DNA of 64,000 bases. Source: Acanthaster planci. Its lineage: Eukaryota > Echinodermata > Asteroidea > Valvatida > Acanthasteridae. Shown one piece after another: positions 1 to 13,300 of the stretch (within the stretch, counting starts at the first letter, position 1; the number at the start of each line of letters is the position of its first letter). The position numbers and the translations under genes were made by a program. Location of the stretch: NCBI RefSeq assembly GCF_001949145.1, contig NW_019091416.1, positions 188,511 to 252,510 of the forward strand. The letters are read 5' to 3'. The notes beneath the pieces are model-generated. The model did not search any database. It saw nothing but the letters and a program-made list of their open reading frames with translations, and had not been told where the DNA came from.

Positions 1-1
1 T

Positions 2-613
2 AAAAAATCATCCCCGGAGCCAGACAAAGGAAGAAGTGACGATGAAGACATTGAAGATTTGCAGCAACGTCTCGCTGCCCTGCAGAGAGAATTGACGTCA
101 CTGTCTGCAGATGACGAGAAGGCAGGTGACACAGGAATCTCAGAACACCTGGCGGCAGTGCACGACTTCGGTTCCTCTTCTGAAGTTAAAACAGAGGGGA
201 GTGCTCAACTCAAAGAGGTAGATGAAGTAAGAGGAGTGATAAGAACTACAAGAAGAGATAGCAGATCACAAGACAGGATTTCCCAGCATCCTGAGCAGGT
301 TAGAACATCAGCTGAGGGGCCAAAAGAGGTTCAAGGTCAAGAGTCAGGTCAAAGAGCCAAAGGTGACAGGAAAGACAACTTCAACTTGGCTGGTGAAACC
401 AGAGATCAACCAAGTCACTCTACCAGCACTGACACGAATTCAAAGGTCAAACCTATTGAAAAAAAAGACAGTGCTGCTGTTGGGGTTAAGATTAAGAAGG
501 GTCGACTTCAGATAAAAGCTGAGGAGTTCCAAAGGCGGCACGTTAATCAGCTCTTCATCAGGGGTGACAACGTGGTGTTAGTTTCTGTTGATAGCATTTT
601 ACTGCCAAAGTAG
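2..613 (+). CDS. LSM11: LSM11-like U7 snRNP Sm-like protein, C-terminal exon (partial)
   Basis: The frame is open from the window edge to a TAG stop and gives 203 residues. Most of it is a charged, Ser/Glu/Lys-rich, low-complexity stretch without a fold that I can recognise. The last 24 residues carry an Sm2-type motif (QLFIRGDNVVLVSV), the hallmark of the final beta-strands of an Sm fold. LSM11 is known for a long insertion between its Sm1 and Sm2 motifs and for ending almost directly after Sm2, which is what is seen here. With LSM10, LSM11 replaces SmD1/SmD2 in the U7 snRNP that cleaves replication-dependent histone pre-mRNAs. The Sm1 motif and the N-terminus must lie on exons left of the window. 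Another Sm/LSm protein is possible, but the long acidic insertion argues against the short ones. The gene runs convergently toward the lipase gene. Confidence 0.72.
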   Translation, partial: KKSSPEPDKGRSDDEDIEDLQQRLAALQRELTSLSADDEKAGDTGISEHLAAVHDFGSSSEVKTEGSAQLKEVDEVRGVIRTTRRDSRSQDRISQHPEQVRTSAEGPKEVQGQESGQRAKGDRKDNFNLAGETRDQPSHSTSTDTNSKVKPIEKKDSAAVGVKIKKGRLQIKAEEFQRRHVNQLFIRGDNVVLVSVDSILLPK

Positions 614-1235
614 GACACTTATCTCACGGATGGATGAAGAACATGTCATTTGTTTTTTTTATTTCAATTTTACACAGCTACAAAGAATATGAAGCTCTTT
701 TGATTTTAAAGTCTGTTACGGAAAAGATTCCACGGAATTGAATATTAAATTTAAGAGTTAAAATCAAAACCAAATTCTTCAACTGTTGGAAAACCATTTT
801 ATTTCCAGTTGAACAAATGTAATCAAGTTACACATGATCCAAAGCCAGTAATTATTTCAGAGTCTCAGTTTTGTATGACGAACTACATGCAGTTCAGCTA
901 CTGCTTACGTTATTCCTTCATTAACTTGAAACTGAAAGCATTTTTCTATTTTAAAAATTATCAAAATCTGTCTGTAAAATCTATTAAACTATCCAAACCA
1001 GTTACAGGCTAATATTAATAAGAAATGAAATTTCTGATGGAAAATCACTTAGAATGCAACCATTCTACGGGTAATACCTACAAGCAGCTTGGCTTCAACC
1101 ATAATCTGCCAAAATTTCAGTCCATTACTATGCACACATCCCGTCTTTACACACAACCTTTGGCTTTTCACAACATATACAAAAACAAGAATCACTCTAA
1201 AGAGCTGATTCAAGAAAATATGCAAATATTTGGCT

Positions 1236-1241
1236 AATAAA
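1236..1241 (+). terminator. Candidate poly(A) signal of the LSM11-like gene
   Basis: An AATAAA hexamer lies about 620 bases after the LSM11 stop codon and is followed within 40 bases by a T/G-rich tract (TGTTTATTGC). That is a normal layout for a 3' end, but AATAAA also occurs by chance in this AT-rich DNA and there is no transcript evidence. Confidence 0.3.
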
Positions 1242-2464
1242 TGCTGCTTTAACCTATGCATTTACAAATGTTTATTGCAAACAAGGTGCTTAGTACTTTC
1301 AAAGTCATCTTTCATATTTTTGTATGACACAACCAAATGTTTTTGTAGAATAAAAACAGATAAATCGATATGAATGATTCTTCTTGATTACTCTTGGTTA
1401 CATTTTGTCTATTTTTCATAAATGCTGCAGATAAATATATATTCAATAATGATAAAATGCACAAAAAATGACAAATCTGACTATGGAATTTCTTTTCATT
1501 GATGGGGTAACATTGATTGATTTAAAGCCAACTGTAGCTTGCTAGTCCACTCATCAAATGACATGAACAGCCTGTCATTTTTTACAGTGACTGAATCCCT
1601 ATCCCCAAGGCAGCACTGTCTGAATACTAAAAGAGGATGAACATTCCCAACAACATCAACGTGACAAATCCTGACACGAGGAGGTTGGGGGACAATTGAG
1701 AGATGTATCAGAGTAAAAAAGACGAGTCCATGACGAGTGACTGCAATTTGTGAATGTGGGTGGTGAATTCCCCAGCTGCCACAAACAAACATGAAGATTT
1801 CTGGGTATGTCCAGAATTTCAAGTGTCAAAACCAACAAAACAGGCATGTACTAGAACTGAAAACTCTAACTCTTTGTAAAATACATAAACGCGTACTGAC
1901 AAAATTTAAATGACCTCAAACAGAAACTTCATTTGTACAGCAACAGCTTAATAGACATAAAATATAGGCTTTACTTCATACAGACAAAAAGTGCGGAAAG
2001 CAAGCAAAGAAACTGTGCCAAAATAAATACACCACAAGCAAGATAAAGACAACATCATGGATTACGATCTCGTAATGCTACATAATTATATTTCTGTGAA
2101 GAGGAATCGGTTTAAGATAGCCAGGACTGTCAAATAGTGAGACACCAATATTTTATCTTTATTTGCAAATAAACACATTCTGCAAATAGTAGAAAATCCC
2201 AGCCCTTTTCAAACATGTTCTTTCTTTTCATGTGTAAGTGTAACCCCGATTTGGAACAGCATTCTGCTCATGGGATCGTGATAAAGTGGCAAGTAATTTG
2301 GCTGAATAAAAATTTAAAAACACAGCCTCTCACATTCTTGTAAGATTTGAGAGGGGATATTGTATTTCATATCAGCAGCAATCAGTGACAACTCAGTCAA
2401 AGGTTTGCAGTCAGAAAAACTACACCAGAAAGCAAGCATTAAAAATGAAACTAACCTGGAACTA

Positions 2465-2655
2465 TTAACCCCTTCGCTCCAGGAGATGGCAAGAGCCACA
2501 GCTTTGTGTGAGGATTCGTGTATACCACACATACAGTCTATTCACCATGCAGCTGCTGGTTCAATGGGGCCTGCTGATGGACAAAGCCCTTCATTCAGGG
2601 CATACCACAGCCCAGCAGTCACAGTCAAAAGAAATTGCCGGCATGAAGGGGTTAA
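2465..2655. mobile_element. TTAA-flanked 183-bp miniature element A
   Basis: A 183-bp core lies between two TTAA tetranucleotides. Its ends are imperfect inverted repeats: CCCCTTCGCTCC on the left, and the right end read in reverse complement gives CCCCTTCATGCC. TTAA target duplication with ends starting CCC is typical of piggyBac-type elements. The core has no coding capacity. The family assignment is an inference. Confidence 0.5.
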
Positions 2656-2808
2656 GCAGCTCCTCCTTGTTATTGGTCACACCCCCCCCAAAAAATCGTA
2701 CAAGTAGGTCTAACATTGTCCTCGGTGCCAATTCATTCCTCACAATGGTCAACAAATTTACTACATGTTTTGGATGTACATGTACAAGAACATTTCAAAC
2801 ATAGACAG

Positions 2809-2997
2809 TTAACCCTAACTGCCCAAGGGTTGCTGGACCTAACCTTCCCTGTTCACAAAAAGTTAAACACCCATATGGGACTTTGTGTACAGAGGCTGTT
2901 GGACTTTATTTTTCTGAGGTATGTCAAACCCAATGCAAAAGCCAGCTGTCTGGGCCTACCAGACCTATCCCCACAGATTGGGGAAGGTTAGGGTTAA
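2809..2997. mobile_element. TTAA-flanked 181-bp miniature element B
   Basis: A 181-bp core lies between TTAA sites. The left end reads CCCTAACTGCCC and the right end, reverse complemented, CCCTAACCTTCC. It has the same size class and target as the element at 2465-2655, but the internal sequence is unrelated, so it is a different family. The CCCTAA word is part of the terminal repeat and not a telomere array. Confidence 0.5.
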
Positions 2998-4146
2998 TCT
3001 ATTTTGTGTTACATTAGCAGTGCATCAGTATCTCTTTTGTAGTACCCTGCTGCACACTGAAGGAAGCAACGGAACGTACAAAAGATAATTATAATAAACA
3101 TGTTTCTGTGACATTATTACGATGTTGGTGACGCACTGATTTCACATGCGAATCTGCTATTTTGCCGGTCAGAGTTGCTTCTGAAATTAAAAATCAAGAA
3201 AGAAAACAGTTTTATCTAAAATTCATCACTGCCTTCATCTGGATATGACTTGTCATTCCATAGCAAGGTAAAACCTGATATCCACTTTCTAAATTGCTAA
3301 ACTTATGAGTCTTGTAAAAGTTCCTGATATCTTGAGACAAGGTCATTGTATAAGAAGGGAAAACTAGGACATTTTGGCTCGACTGAAATGACTTTGAAAT
3401 ATCAACAAATGTTCACCAGTATTTAAAGTAACCTTCACACTGTATTCAGGTTTTCAGACAATGGTGGTTTTAAAAGGCCCGATAAAATTTTCAATTTAGA
3501 GTTTAAAACTGGCTGTTTTCCCTCATAACTTTCAAGTAATAAAATGAATGCTGCGAGTCACATGACACGGTTTCCATCGTTGGATTCATAATAGTACTCA
3601 AGAAAACACAGGTCACCATCTCAAATAACTTGTGGTTCTTCTCAGTAACTACGGGAACTTGGTGGCTGGTGACTTAACATTGCACCTCAAAGCGCACCTG
3701 TTTATAATCCACATAAAAATATTACCAAGTGGTAAGAATAAGAGTACAAAATGGACACTGAAAGCAGTTCCCCTTAGCAGTGAGAAATGGTTAGTCTGAG
3801 AAGTGAACCCTCAGGTACACTATATCCCGTTCTAACAACATCTCGAGAAATCTTACACACTGATATCATCCCGAGCATTCCGTTTCACTTTCAAATCATC
3901 TTATTTGACTTCCAAAGTCAAAGAGGACAATGAAGGACTTCAACGTTAGCAACTTCTACCACGGTATAACAGGGGATGTACTAAGTTAGATATTAGCAAT
4001 CTAATACCAACATCACTGCTATTGCACTGTCATCCTAAAAAAAAAATGATTCCATTTACATTGAATACCTTACTCTGGGGAATTCTGTACATAGCATTAA
4101 TCAGTAAAAACCACACACTCACTGACACTAGGGCATTGGTCCTTCA

Positions 4147-4327
4147 TCATACCGGATGGTCATTGGAGTCAAGCCCCACGCAGCATGTTTCGTCCATCTC
4201 CTCCAGTGCTCGGATCAGCTTGTGCGGTATGTGGTCGGCTACCATGGCTGGACTGACTATGATGTGTTGGAAGTCCTGGCACGTTGCCCACTTGATTTTG
4301 TAAGAGGGTTGGTAGCAGAGAGATCTC
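4147..4327 (-). CDS. DAGLB: DAGLB-like coding exon 13, catalytic His and stop
   Basis: 181 nt to the TGA at 4149-4147; acceptor TATCCCATCCCAG. It encodes YKIKWATCQDFQHIIVSP, then MVADHIPHKLIRALEEM with the predicted catalytic His652. It ends 27 residues later, as expected for the beta type. Confidence 0.92.
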
Positions 4328-7300
4328 CTGGGATGGGATAAAAGGAGGAAACATCCAAAAGAGAAGTAAAAAGATTATCCAAGGGTAGTGGTCATGTCTA
4401 CAATCATGGGGGGAGGGGTGGCATGTGTACCTCCCCCCCCTCCCCTGGAGCCCCCACTTGAAATTTGGAAACATACACGACCTTCATTCAAGCTGGAGTT
4501 CATCGGCTCCAGTGCCCCCTGAAAAAATGTACACATCCCCGGGTGCCCCTGAGAAATTTTACCCTAGTTACGCCACTGTCCAAGTGAAGAATTCCACAAA
4601 GATAATTAATTTTACGGTTTCAGAATCATTTTACTTAGAAATGAAGGTAGATAAAAAGATGATCGGGAGATAGACTAAGCTACAGCCCCATTCCAAAATA
4701 AAAACACGAAGACAGTAGGCCAATGCATGGTAGGGCTACTGAGCAGTGCGACCTTTAAAAAAAAGATGTTAGCCTTTACCTGGACGGTCTACTATCCTCT
4801 GTCACCCACAGTATTCTGCCTGGTGGGTACAACTCGATCCTATTCCCTGCCACATCCAGCTGATCCCCGGCGGCCGTCCCTCCATTGCTGCCCTCCCCCG
4901 AAGCTGTCGCTCCCGTGTAGTTGGGCCGGGGCTTAGGGGCGGATTGGCTGTTGATGAGGGGCTGTCGACTCTCGGGGTCCTCGGTCAGATGATCGTCGCC
5001 GGAGTCTGAGGTGTGAGGGAGGGTTTCTGGGAAGCCGCAGAGTGTCCACCAACAGCCCCCCAGGAGGGTTTGATACTGAAGACGTGGAAGGAGACAATTT
5101 GCCGATTATTAGTTTGTAAAGACAGCATTCCGACATTCCATGTTACAATACCTCAAATATATTCATGATCGAGCACAGCATTTGCACTGGTCCCTTCATC
5201 ATAGTGTGGCATTCCATAAACAATCATTTTATTAAACATTTTATACTTTAAATAAAAGAAATTTCATGTAAAAATCCACAATAAAGTGCTTCATAAGGAG
5301 GACAATCTACTTCCGGACTTACCTTTGGTCTGTCAGTTCTTTTGACAATGTTGATCATACTGGTTTTGAGTTCCTCGAGGGTACCCAAGGCTAACCTGAA
5401 GAGAAAGGAAAGAAGATGTTCACTTTGTGACAACCAATGGGGACAATGCCACTGTATTTCAGGCAAAGAATTAAGCCTATGGCACAGCGAACATCAAGTT
5501 GAAATATTTTCAAAGCATTTGACGTGTTGAAATGGGCTGTCAATACCTTGGCACAAGATCTTCCCCAAGTAAAACGGATACCACAAAATCTGCTGTGTAG
5601 ATTACACCCTCCGCACTGTGGTGGAAAATAAAGCAAAGAAATGGCAGATACAAATGTACACAGAATGAACGTGACACAAAAAGGGATCACTTGTGTGATG
5701 CCTCCTTGGGTAGGGAATGACAGAATCCATATTCAATTCATCACTGGAATTTCTTAGAAATTTTCTAAGAATCTTATCTATTCACCAACCAAGTTCTAAG
5801 TTCTCTAAGTTTTTCCTAAATAAGGAAAGACCTGGCATAATACTTGTTAAATTTTACCTTCAAATTCACTGAAAACTTATTATGAGTTCTGTGAATTCAA
5901 AGTCGGTCAAAATGTTCAGATTTTGCCTGATCTTTCTCCAGCACAAAAAAAAAACTGTAGTGATCAAAGAGGAGTGAAAACAATTGTTTTCTTTACCTGA
6001 GAAGCCCACCGGGTGGGGCAAAAGCATAGCATTTCAGGCCAGGCCAAGTGTTGCATAGTAAAATTGCCAGGATGCTTCCAGCACCAGCTCCCAAGCTGTG
6101 GCCTGCTATCACTAGTTTGTAATCCTAGTAGAAAAAGGAGAAGACAAACAAGGATGGATTACTGTAGAATGCAGACGTGAATAATATATTACAATGATGT
6201 GTAAAAGGCATTAGTGTGAGAGTCAGCGCGGGAACCAATGAGGGCGTGCTCTCCATTTGTGTGTACCCCATTTACTAGGTCTGAATGACATCATATTTCG
6301 ATACTCTACGGTGATCAAAATCAAGAGTAATATCGTTTGTTAAACACAACAAGTGGGAACAAAAGCTGAAGCTGTAAAAGAAAACTTAGGGGACGGAAGA
6401 CAATTTTTTTTTTCATGTGCGAAACTTTTTTCGAATTTCAGTGGGATGAGTCCCACCCCTTTTGTTCATCAAGCCACACCTTTCCACCTACCGGCGCTCT
6501 CTCAAATGCTTTCTCCAGTATGTGCTCTTTCTCCAGCTTGTCCCGGATGTACATGGCCGTCCGCGCGATGCCCTTGTGGGCGTATATCTCTGCCCCCTCC
6601 ACATCCAATTTCATGGACTCGGCTGTGGCATCTGTCAGGGCGTCCTGTCAGGGGACAATTCAAAGTGATGAGCAAAAGCCCAGTAGAATTTCTAATGTCT
6701 TGGTGTGAGCACCGCAGAGGGCAGTACCACCCGGAGAAGGGCATGTCAGAATCAGGCTTTCTGGGGCTGCATGTCCAGTTCCACCACTGGTATGCTGTAG
6801 CCTAGCCTAGCCACTGTAGCCTAGCCACAAATGATAATAACTAATTTGAATAGGGCTCACCGCAAACAGATCGGGGGGGGGGCTGACTAACAATGACACA
6901 GCTCTTGTGCCAGGAAAGATCAACCAAACAAAAACCCTAAATTTTTTAAAACTCAATAAGGTTTAGCCAGAGGGGAAATTCATTACATTCTGCCTTTTTG
7001 TGTACTACGACATATCAGAACATCTTTGAGGAGAAAAGTAGCCTCAACTTAAAACATAAGTTAGAAACAAATTTTCAAAGAATCAATTTGAGGCTTAACC
7101 CTCCTTTGGTTTTACAGCACAAATGTGCACAAATGCCCACAGTCACTGGTAAGCATGTAGTTTCTATATGGAACTCAAACATGCACAGGTTCAGTGTGTA
7201 CACTGTAGGTTGTCAGCACAAAATGACCAAGGGTCTTTTGTGCAGTCCTCTTCACTGCATTTGGTTTACTGCACAATGACACACATGAAACAGTGAAGCA

Positions 7301-10300
7301 CAGTTGTTGGGCAGCACAAAAATGCAATCTGATATTCCTGTGAGGGACAGTTGGTGCAGTGCACAACACGACACAGCTGTGCTTCTTTGAGGTGTTTACC
7401 AAATGACCCAAAGAGTGACTTCAGCATAGGAGGCTTAATGTTACGGTTTTTGTTTCTTTTGTTTGAACTCACCCTAAATGACAACGATCCTCTGATGGTT
7501 ACCACTACAGACTGAGTTTGATGATCCAAGGCAACGAAAAATGGAATCTCATATATCTGAGGAAAGGCATGACAAGTCAGTTGAAAGTTACCAGGATATA
7601 TTCAGTATTAACCCTAACAGTCCTCAATCCTTCACCTGTTGGAGGACTGAGGAGTGTTAGGGTTGAAATCTTCAAATAAATGACACAAAATAAAAGCTGG
7701 ATTTTATTATTTCATAAATACAGGTTAATAGGTAAGCCATTTTCATAGCAACCAATCAGTCTGCATGATTTTGAAGTAAACTGACATTGGAATTGAACTT
7801 TCCAAATCTTCAGAAATCATTTTGCCTTCAATTATGTGCAGAGATAATGATAGAGACACAAAGAGACATCCCGTGATATAAGAACTGACTATTATTATTA
7901 TTACGGACAATCTTTCTGCTAAAACCGGGGTATCATCAAGCCCCATTTAACTTGAATGTAACATGTCCTCAATAAAAACCATTACAGGTAGACATTGAAA
8001 GATCTGTGTTGATTGAGATTAATACTTTTTTCCCTAATTTACATTGGATCAAACATCAATGAATTCCAACAGTTCAAAATATAAAATTCTGTGCATATCT
8101 TTTCAACATAAAAGACACCTACAGTATCTTTGGAGACACTGTGGTACCCTTTATGCAAAGAAGAATCAACAGGTATTTCTTTGTCACTTACTCTGTTATG
8201 AAAGCTAATATAAACAATGTCCTCTTTATCCAGCCGTGTGACGTGCTTGATGGCAGCTGTGTTGCAGTTACAGCAATTGTCACTCTCTGTGCCGTGATCT
8301 CCACGGAAACATTCACAGCACCTGGAGAAGTGACAGTTTGCCGAAGTTCAGTAAGAAACAATGGCAAGTGAAGAGCAACACCATGGTCCAAACACCTCTC
8401 ACAGCAGCGAGGTAAAATTCTAGTCAAAGTCCTGAGTGACAGTGGTAAAAACTCAAGGTTTCACCTGTCAGTCCTGAGTGACAATGGCAAAAACTCAAGG
8501 TTTCACCTGTCAGTCCTGAGTGACAATGGCAAAAACTCAAGGTTTCACCTGTCAGTCCTGAGTGACGATGGCAAAAACTCAAGGTTTCAGCTGTCAGTCC
8601 TGAGTGACAATGGCAAAACTCAAGGTTTCAGATGTCAGTCCTGAGTGACTGTTGTGAATCGCCCACCCATACTGGCAAGAAAAAAGTTGTATTTGCCACT
8701 GCCTTAACCCTAACCCCCTAGGCTCCTGCACTAGGAAGCATACTGAACCTCACAAAATCCGACAGGTTCATGTACTTGTCTATGTACTTGTACATGCAGG
8801 TTACTGCACCAAACCTGATAAACTCCAACAGAATGAGCCCGTTGGAGTTTGAGTGATATGGTATGGATGGGTCTGTGCAGTATAGGATGACTTGCACTGA
8901 ATAGTACCAAACCTGACAAAATCAAGCACAGTCCAACAATTGGTACAGCAAGCCAGACACTGCACACAGTGACCTGTGTGTGTCCCAACTCACACAGAAT
9001 CCAGCACCATCTCCCTGGGCCTTTCATCCCAAGTCTCACAAAATTCAACAAGAAGTTCCTCGGGTACAGTACCAAACCTGCCAAAACCTCACAAAACCTG
9101 CTGTTGGAGTATGGCAGGTTTTGGGTAGTTAAAAAAAAGTAAGTGGCTACAAAATTGTGCATATGGCTAAACTTTGTCTGATGTGTACAATTAGCCAACT
9201 GGAAAGCATACCAGTACAATTAGCCAACTGGAAAGCAGAATTTCCTTTAAACATATAGCCAAGTACATAAATGAAAAAAATAGGCTTAAATGCAGATATT
9301 GCTCCCACCCCCAAGTTCAGCCTCAAGACTTCATCAGGCTATGACTGAATAGGGCATAGCTGTCAAGGACTGCTGCTTTTCTCTATGGTGCACCTACATG
9401 TATGGCAAAAACCTTAGCCTCAGCCATATGATACAGCATTTGGACATGACCTGACCCTGGACTCCAGCATACTCCTCTGAGGTCTTTGCAATCTATATAG
9501 TATTATATCGGAACTTCAAATCCAGGCAGAAATTCTGGACCGTTGTGACATTACAATTGTACGCTGCCTCTAGGTTCAGGTTAGGGCTTGCTAAAGCCAG
9601 GTGTCGTTTGCATTTTGTGAAGAAGTACAAGCTTACAAGACAGGGTTGAAAGTAAAAGAGGTCACAAAGCACACACGCACAAACATGAGGGTCAGTTGCC
9701 TGCAGTGCTGCAGTCGAGTCTGTCACAAGTCCATATCACAAAATTATCCAATTTTCAAGCTGAATGACAAGCTACCCTGTACTCAAATGAACTGGGGAAA
9801 AGCACTCCTTTGTCACTGCTCATCCTGTATGACTAGGGTTGTGAACAGACCTGTGATGGACTGGAATGCAGCACTGGTTTACCTGTCAAGTTTGTAAGTC
9901 TTCCAAGAATTTTTGATGGGCTCTGGACGCACTCATGAATGCTATATGCTCATGCCAGCACTGGCAATCCCCATGTACATGTACCGTACGTTTCACTGTT
10001 GAAAGTACGTGAGAATAGCATACACACAGCACTACTGAATACATCACAGCCTTCATGGTCTTTGCAAATATTAAAAAGGACAAATCTAAAGCCATGGAAC
10101 CCTGCACCAACACAAAAAACATCTTTAGCCATCTACATATACAAAGTGACCAACAAACGAAGCACTGGTTGCAATGACATTATGAAATCTACGGGCACTC
10201 CATTTATTCTTCTACAAGCAAAATAAGAATGCCCACCACCACAAAACTTTGCTAAACGACTATCAAACTACTCAAGGTGAGATGTTTTAGTTATGTTGCT

Positions 10301-13300
10301 AACACAGACATACAAACATGTTGGCATACTTACATTGTTTGACCATTCCTTTGTGACAAAAAGATATGGAAACGCAAGAGCACAAATCTGTGAGCATTGA
10401 TTATCGAAGAGCAAGCACATCAGCAATGAAAATGATTTACAGGCCAAAAAAAAGGGCAACCAGAAAAAAACATGATTTTGCTCATCGAAACAAATGTAAC
10501 CATGCAAAACACCTGATAGTCTGCTTCAAAATGTTCAACAAAAACATGGTGAATGCCATCAGGCTTGGCCTTCTACAAGCAAAGAAAAGCAAATGCAGCA
10601 TTCTCGTTTAACGCAGTTTCAACATGAATGACTAGCAATGTGATCATCTCTTGCTGACCAAATACACAACGTAAATAAAATGCTGCCACACTCTTCTACA
10701 ACAACACAAAGGGTTGGACTTCATCTTCCTCTAGGAAATTTAAAGCAGCACCAAATTTGGATGAAGTTAAATGGTCTTCTCTCAGAATAACATCAAATGA
10801 AAACTCGGACATGTTCTGTCCGATTTCTAAGCCGCATGTGCTATAAATGAATTTGCAAAGCATAGGGCTGTAAACTAAGGCCAGGTTTTTCTGATTGGGA
10901 ATGCTGCAGTCGTGATATTTCTATGAGAGGGAAAAGCCAAGGCATTCTTGCTATGAACATATAATTTGGCATGGTAAAATTTACACATTTAAAAACTGAA
11001 CCCCCACTTCAATCTGAAAGCATTCTTGATAAGCATACCATCTTGCCAAGTCAGAAAACAGAGTATAATTTCTTGATCTTGATGTCCAGGGAAAAAATTA
11101 CACAGCACCTTTGATGGGTTGGGAAAAACAGACATGAAGGCCTAGACAATTTTAACCCTTGGTCTGCTTCAAGTTCCGTAACATCTGAGTATTTGCATGT
11201 ACATGTCAGTTGAATGGCCAGCTGAGTGGCTATGTGGACCCACCTGTAGTGACCACAGAGTTTACAGGTGCCACAGCACAGGTTGCTGTAGAGGAACATC
11301 TTCCAGCCGTAGGCACTACTGGCAAAGCGGAGGTAGTGCAGGGCCAAGGGGACCTCCTCCAGGGCTGGTCTGGAGGGGGCTGGGAGGCAGGGTCCGCTGG
11401 GGCGGGTCAGCCGTGGCTGCTCCCCCTCCCGCATCAGCCGCTCCTGCTCCAGCTGCATCAGGATGAGGCCAGCCACGATATCCGAAGGCACGATGTCCAG
11501 ACCCTAGGGAGAGAACCAAGATGAGTGCCTGATTGCATCCCTCTACCACAGACATCTGAATAAAACCTGGACACAAATACGACGCCCACTTTTTACTGCG
11601 TACTGAATGACGTGACGTACCCCTATGAAGATTAAGGTATATGCATCCATGCATGTCCAGCAAACGCACTGAAACTTCCAGGATTGAATGCACTCAAAAC
11701 AGGCTCAGCCTTTGCTCCTACGCAATGCATAGGACATATCCAGTCTGGGTTTATTTCTATGTCAACGCCTACAACAGAATTTGTGCTTATGATTAAAATT
11801 TCGTGCTTACACTGCTACTACAAAATACAACTAGACAGGAAAAGAGCCCAAGGATTGGAGAACGCCCTAGACCTGCACAGTGAAGGTAGTCAGAGACTTA
11901 CATGGAAAAATTTGGAGAGGATGGCTGCTACCTCTGCATAGGCCACCTGTGAGTTGGCATCCTTTCCTGCACAGCAACACAGCATTTTGCATCTGAAAGA
12001 CACAAACTCCAGTTTAACCGAGGGGAACTGCGCCAAGCTACTGTTGGTGATATTGGACATTTGAATTCCATTGAACAGTCCATTAAGGGAGAGCTTTGGC
12101 AGTCAACGCCTGACAGCTGGAAATTTAGATTGCAGCACATTGTGACAGCTCTGAGGGTGAAAGAATGGAAGGTTATGATAACTGTATCGCGTACATGTAC
12201 GTACTGCACTGTCGAGTCATGATGTGATATGCAAGTGGCTTGCTTCGTCCTTAGGGGCACATGATCAATTATCGAATTTGCAGCCTGTGAGGATAACAAT
12301 CGAGAACGAATTTGCTTGGATCGACCATGGAGGTAGAACTAAACCAGGGTAAATCAAAGCCATTGAATTAGAGCAAGGTATCATAATGTACATAGGCAAT
12401 ACATGTGTACGTGTAAGTCAGCAAAATGACAACCTACAGCACAAGTCGGCTTTCGCGTAAGTCGTCATAATTTCTTGAGTCCCGAGGGTGGCGACTTAGG
12501 CCGGAGTTTACTGCACCTTGATGCACTGGGCAATCAACAGCAGCCACACAAACTGGCCACGTTGAGACAATGGGAGTGAGTGTCGAAAGTTACCTCTGTT
12601 CCCACTGGAGCTGGATGTTAGGATCCACAGTATGCTCTCCCTCATGATCTCTCCTCTCCTCCTCCTCGTCATGGTGCCAGGGATTGAGGAGGACCAGCAC
12701 GGCGATGATGACAGCGATGAAGACGAGCCAGCTCGTGATGACGGCTGCCTGCACCAGATGCACCACGCCCCGGTCACAGCTGCGTGACTTGTCAAACTCC
12801 CACTCCCGGAATGTCCAGATGGCACCCACAATGCTGAAGACAATCTCCACCAGGAATACAAAGACTCGCAAGTACAGGAACTGTTGGAGGTGGGGAGAAG
12901 GAATGTGTCAGATTGCAGACTTTTCCTTAAAGTCTTCTCTTGAGGTGCAGAAGCTCGCAGGCTGTTTTCCACCCACCTCACAGTGTTCAAACCCTAGGGC
13001 GCTGGACATAATCTTAAGTAAAGATCTGCTTAGTAGATAAAGTAGGGGAGCCAAGTGTTAGATTGCATATTGTTTCCTCAATTTACACCAGGAAAGAAAG
13101 TGCCTTGTATGCTTTTTTTTTAGTTTATCACCGTTGTTTATTATCGAGGACAATGAAAAGAATCTTAGGATAATGAGGACTAACGATGACCTTTTCAAAA
13201 GAAACAATATATTTTCAAATTGCAAATGAGTAGTGGGGTATAGTACTTCATTCACAGGATACAAAACACAACAAAGCTAACATGGATGTTTGAAAGACCG

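Larger units (their letters stand above)
614..4146. other. Convergent 3' flanks of LSM11-like and DAGLB-like genes
   Basis: No coding exon is visible between the two facing stop codons. The left part is AT-rich and probably the LSM11 3' UTR; the right part is probably the lipase 3' UTR. Candidate minus-strand AATAAA signals occur at 2905-2910 and 2158-2163. Two TTAA-flanked miniature elements (2465-2655 and 2809-2997) sit in it. If the lipase transcript ends at the 2158 signal, both elements would be inside its 3' UTR. Confidence 0.5.

Noticed and set aside
2809-2997. Interstitial telomere repeat (CCCTAA)
   Set aside because: The word occurs once at each end as part of an inverted terminal repeat and not as a tandem array.
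4780-5075. Loss of the lipase catalytic His, because the conserved PPGRIIH block reads PPGRILW
   Set aside because: By counting back from the C-terminus of the human protein as I recall it, the triad His lies in the later DHMP motif. Here that motif is DHIP in the last exon and is intact.
8428-8650. CRISPR-like array
   Set aside because: Units are contiguous with no unique spacers and the DNA is animal; it is a minisatellite.
8731-9219. A 162-residue minus-strand open frame
   Set aside because: It lies in the large lipase intron over loosely repeated sequence and has no recognisable domain.
11197-11524. Plus-strand open frames of about 90-104 residues
   Set aside because: They lie opposite the GC-rich DAGLB-like exon 5 and show no family features or splice logic of their own.
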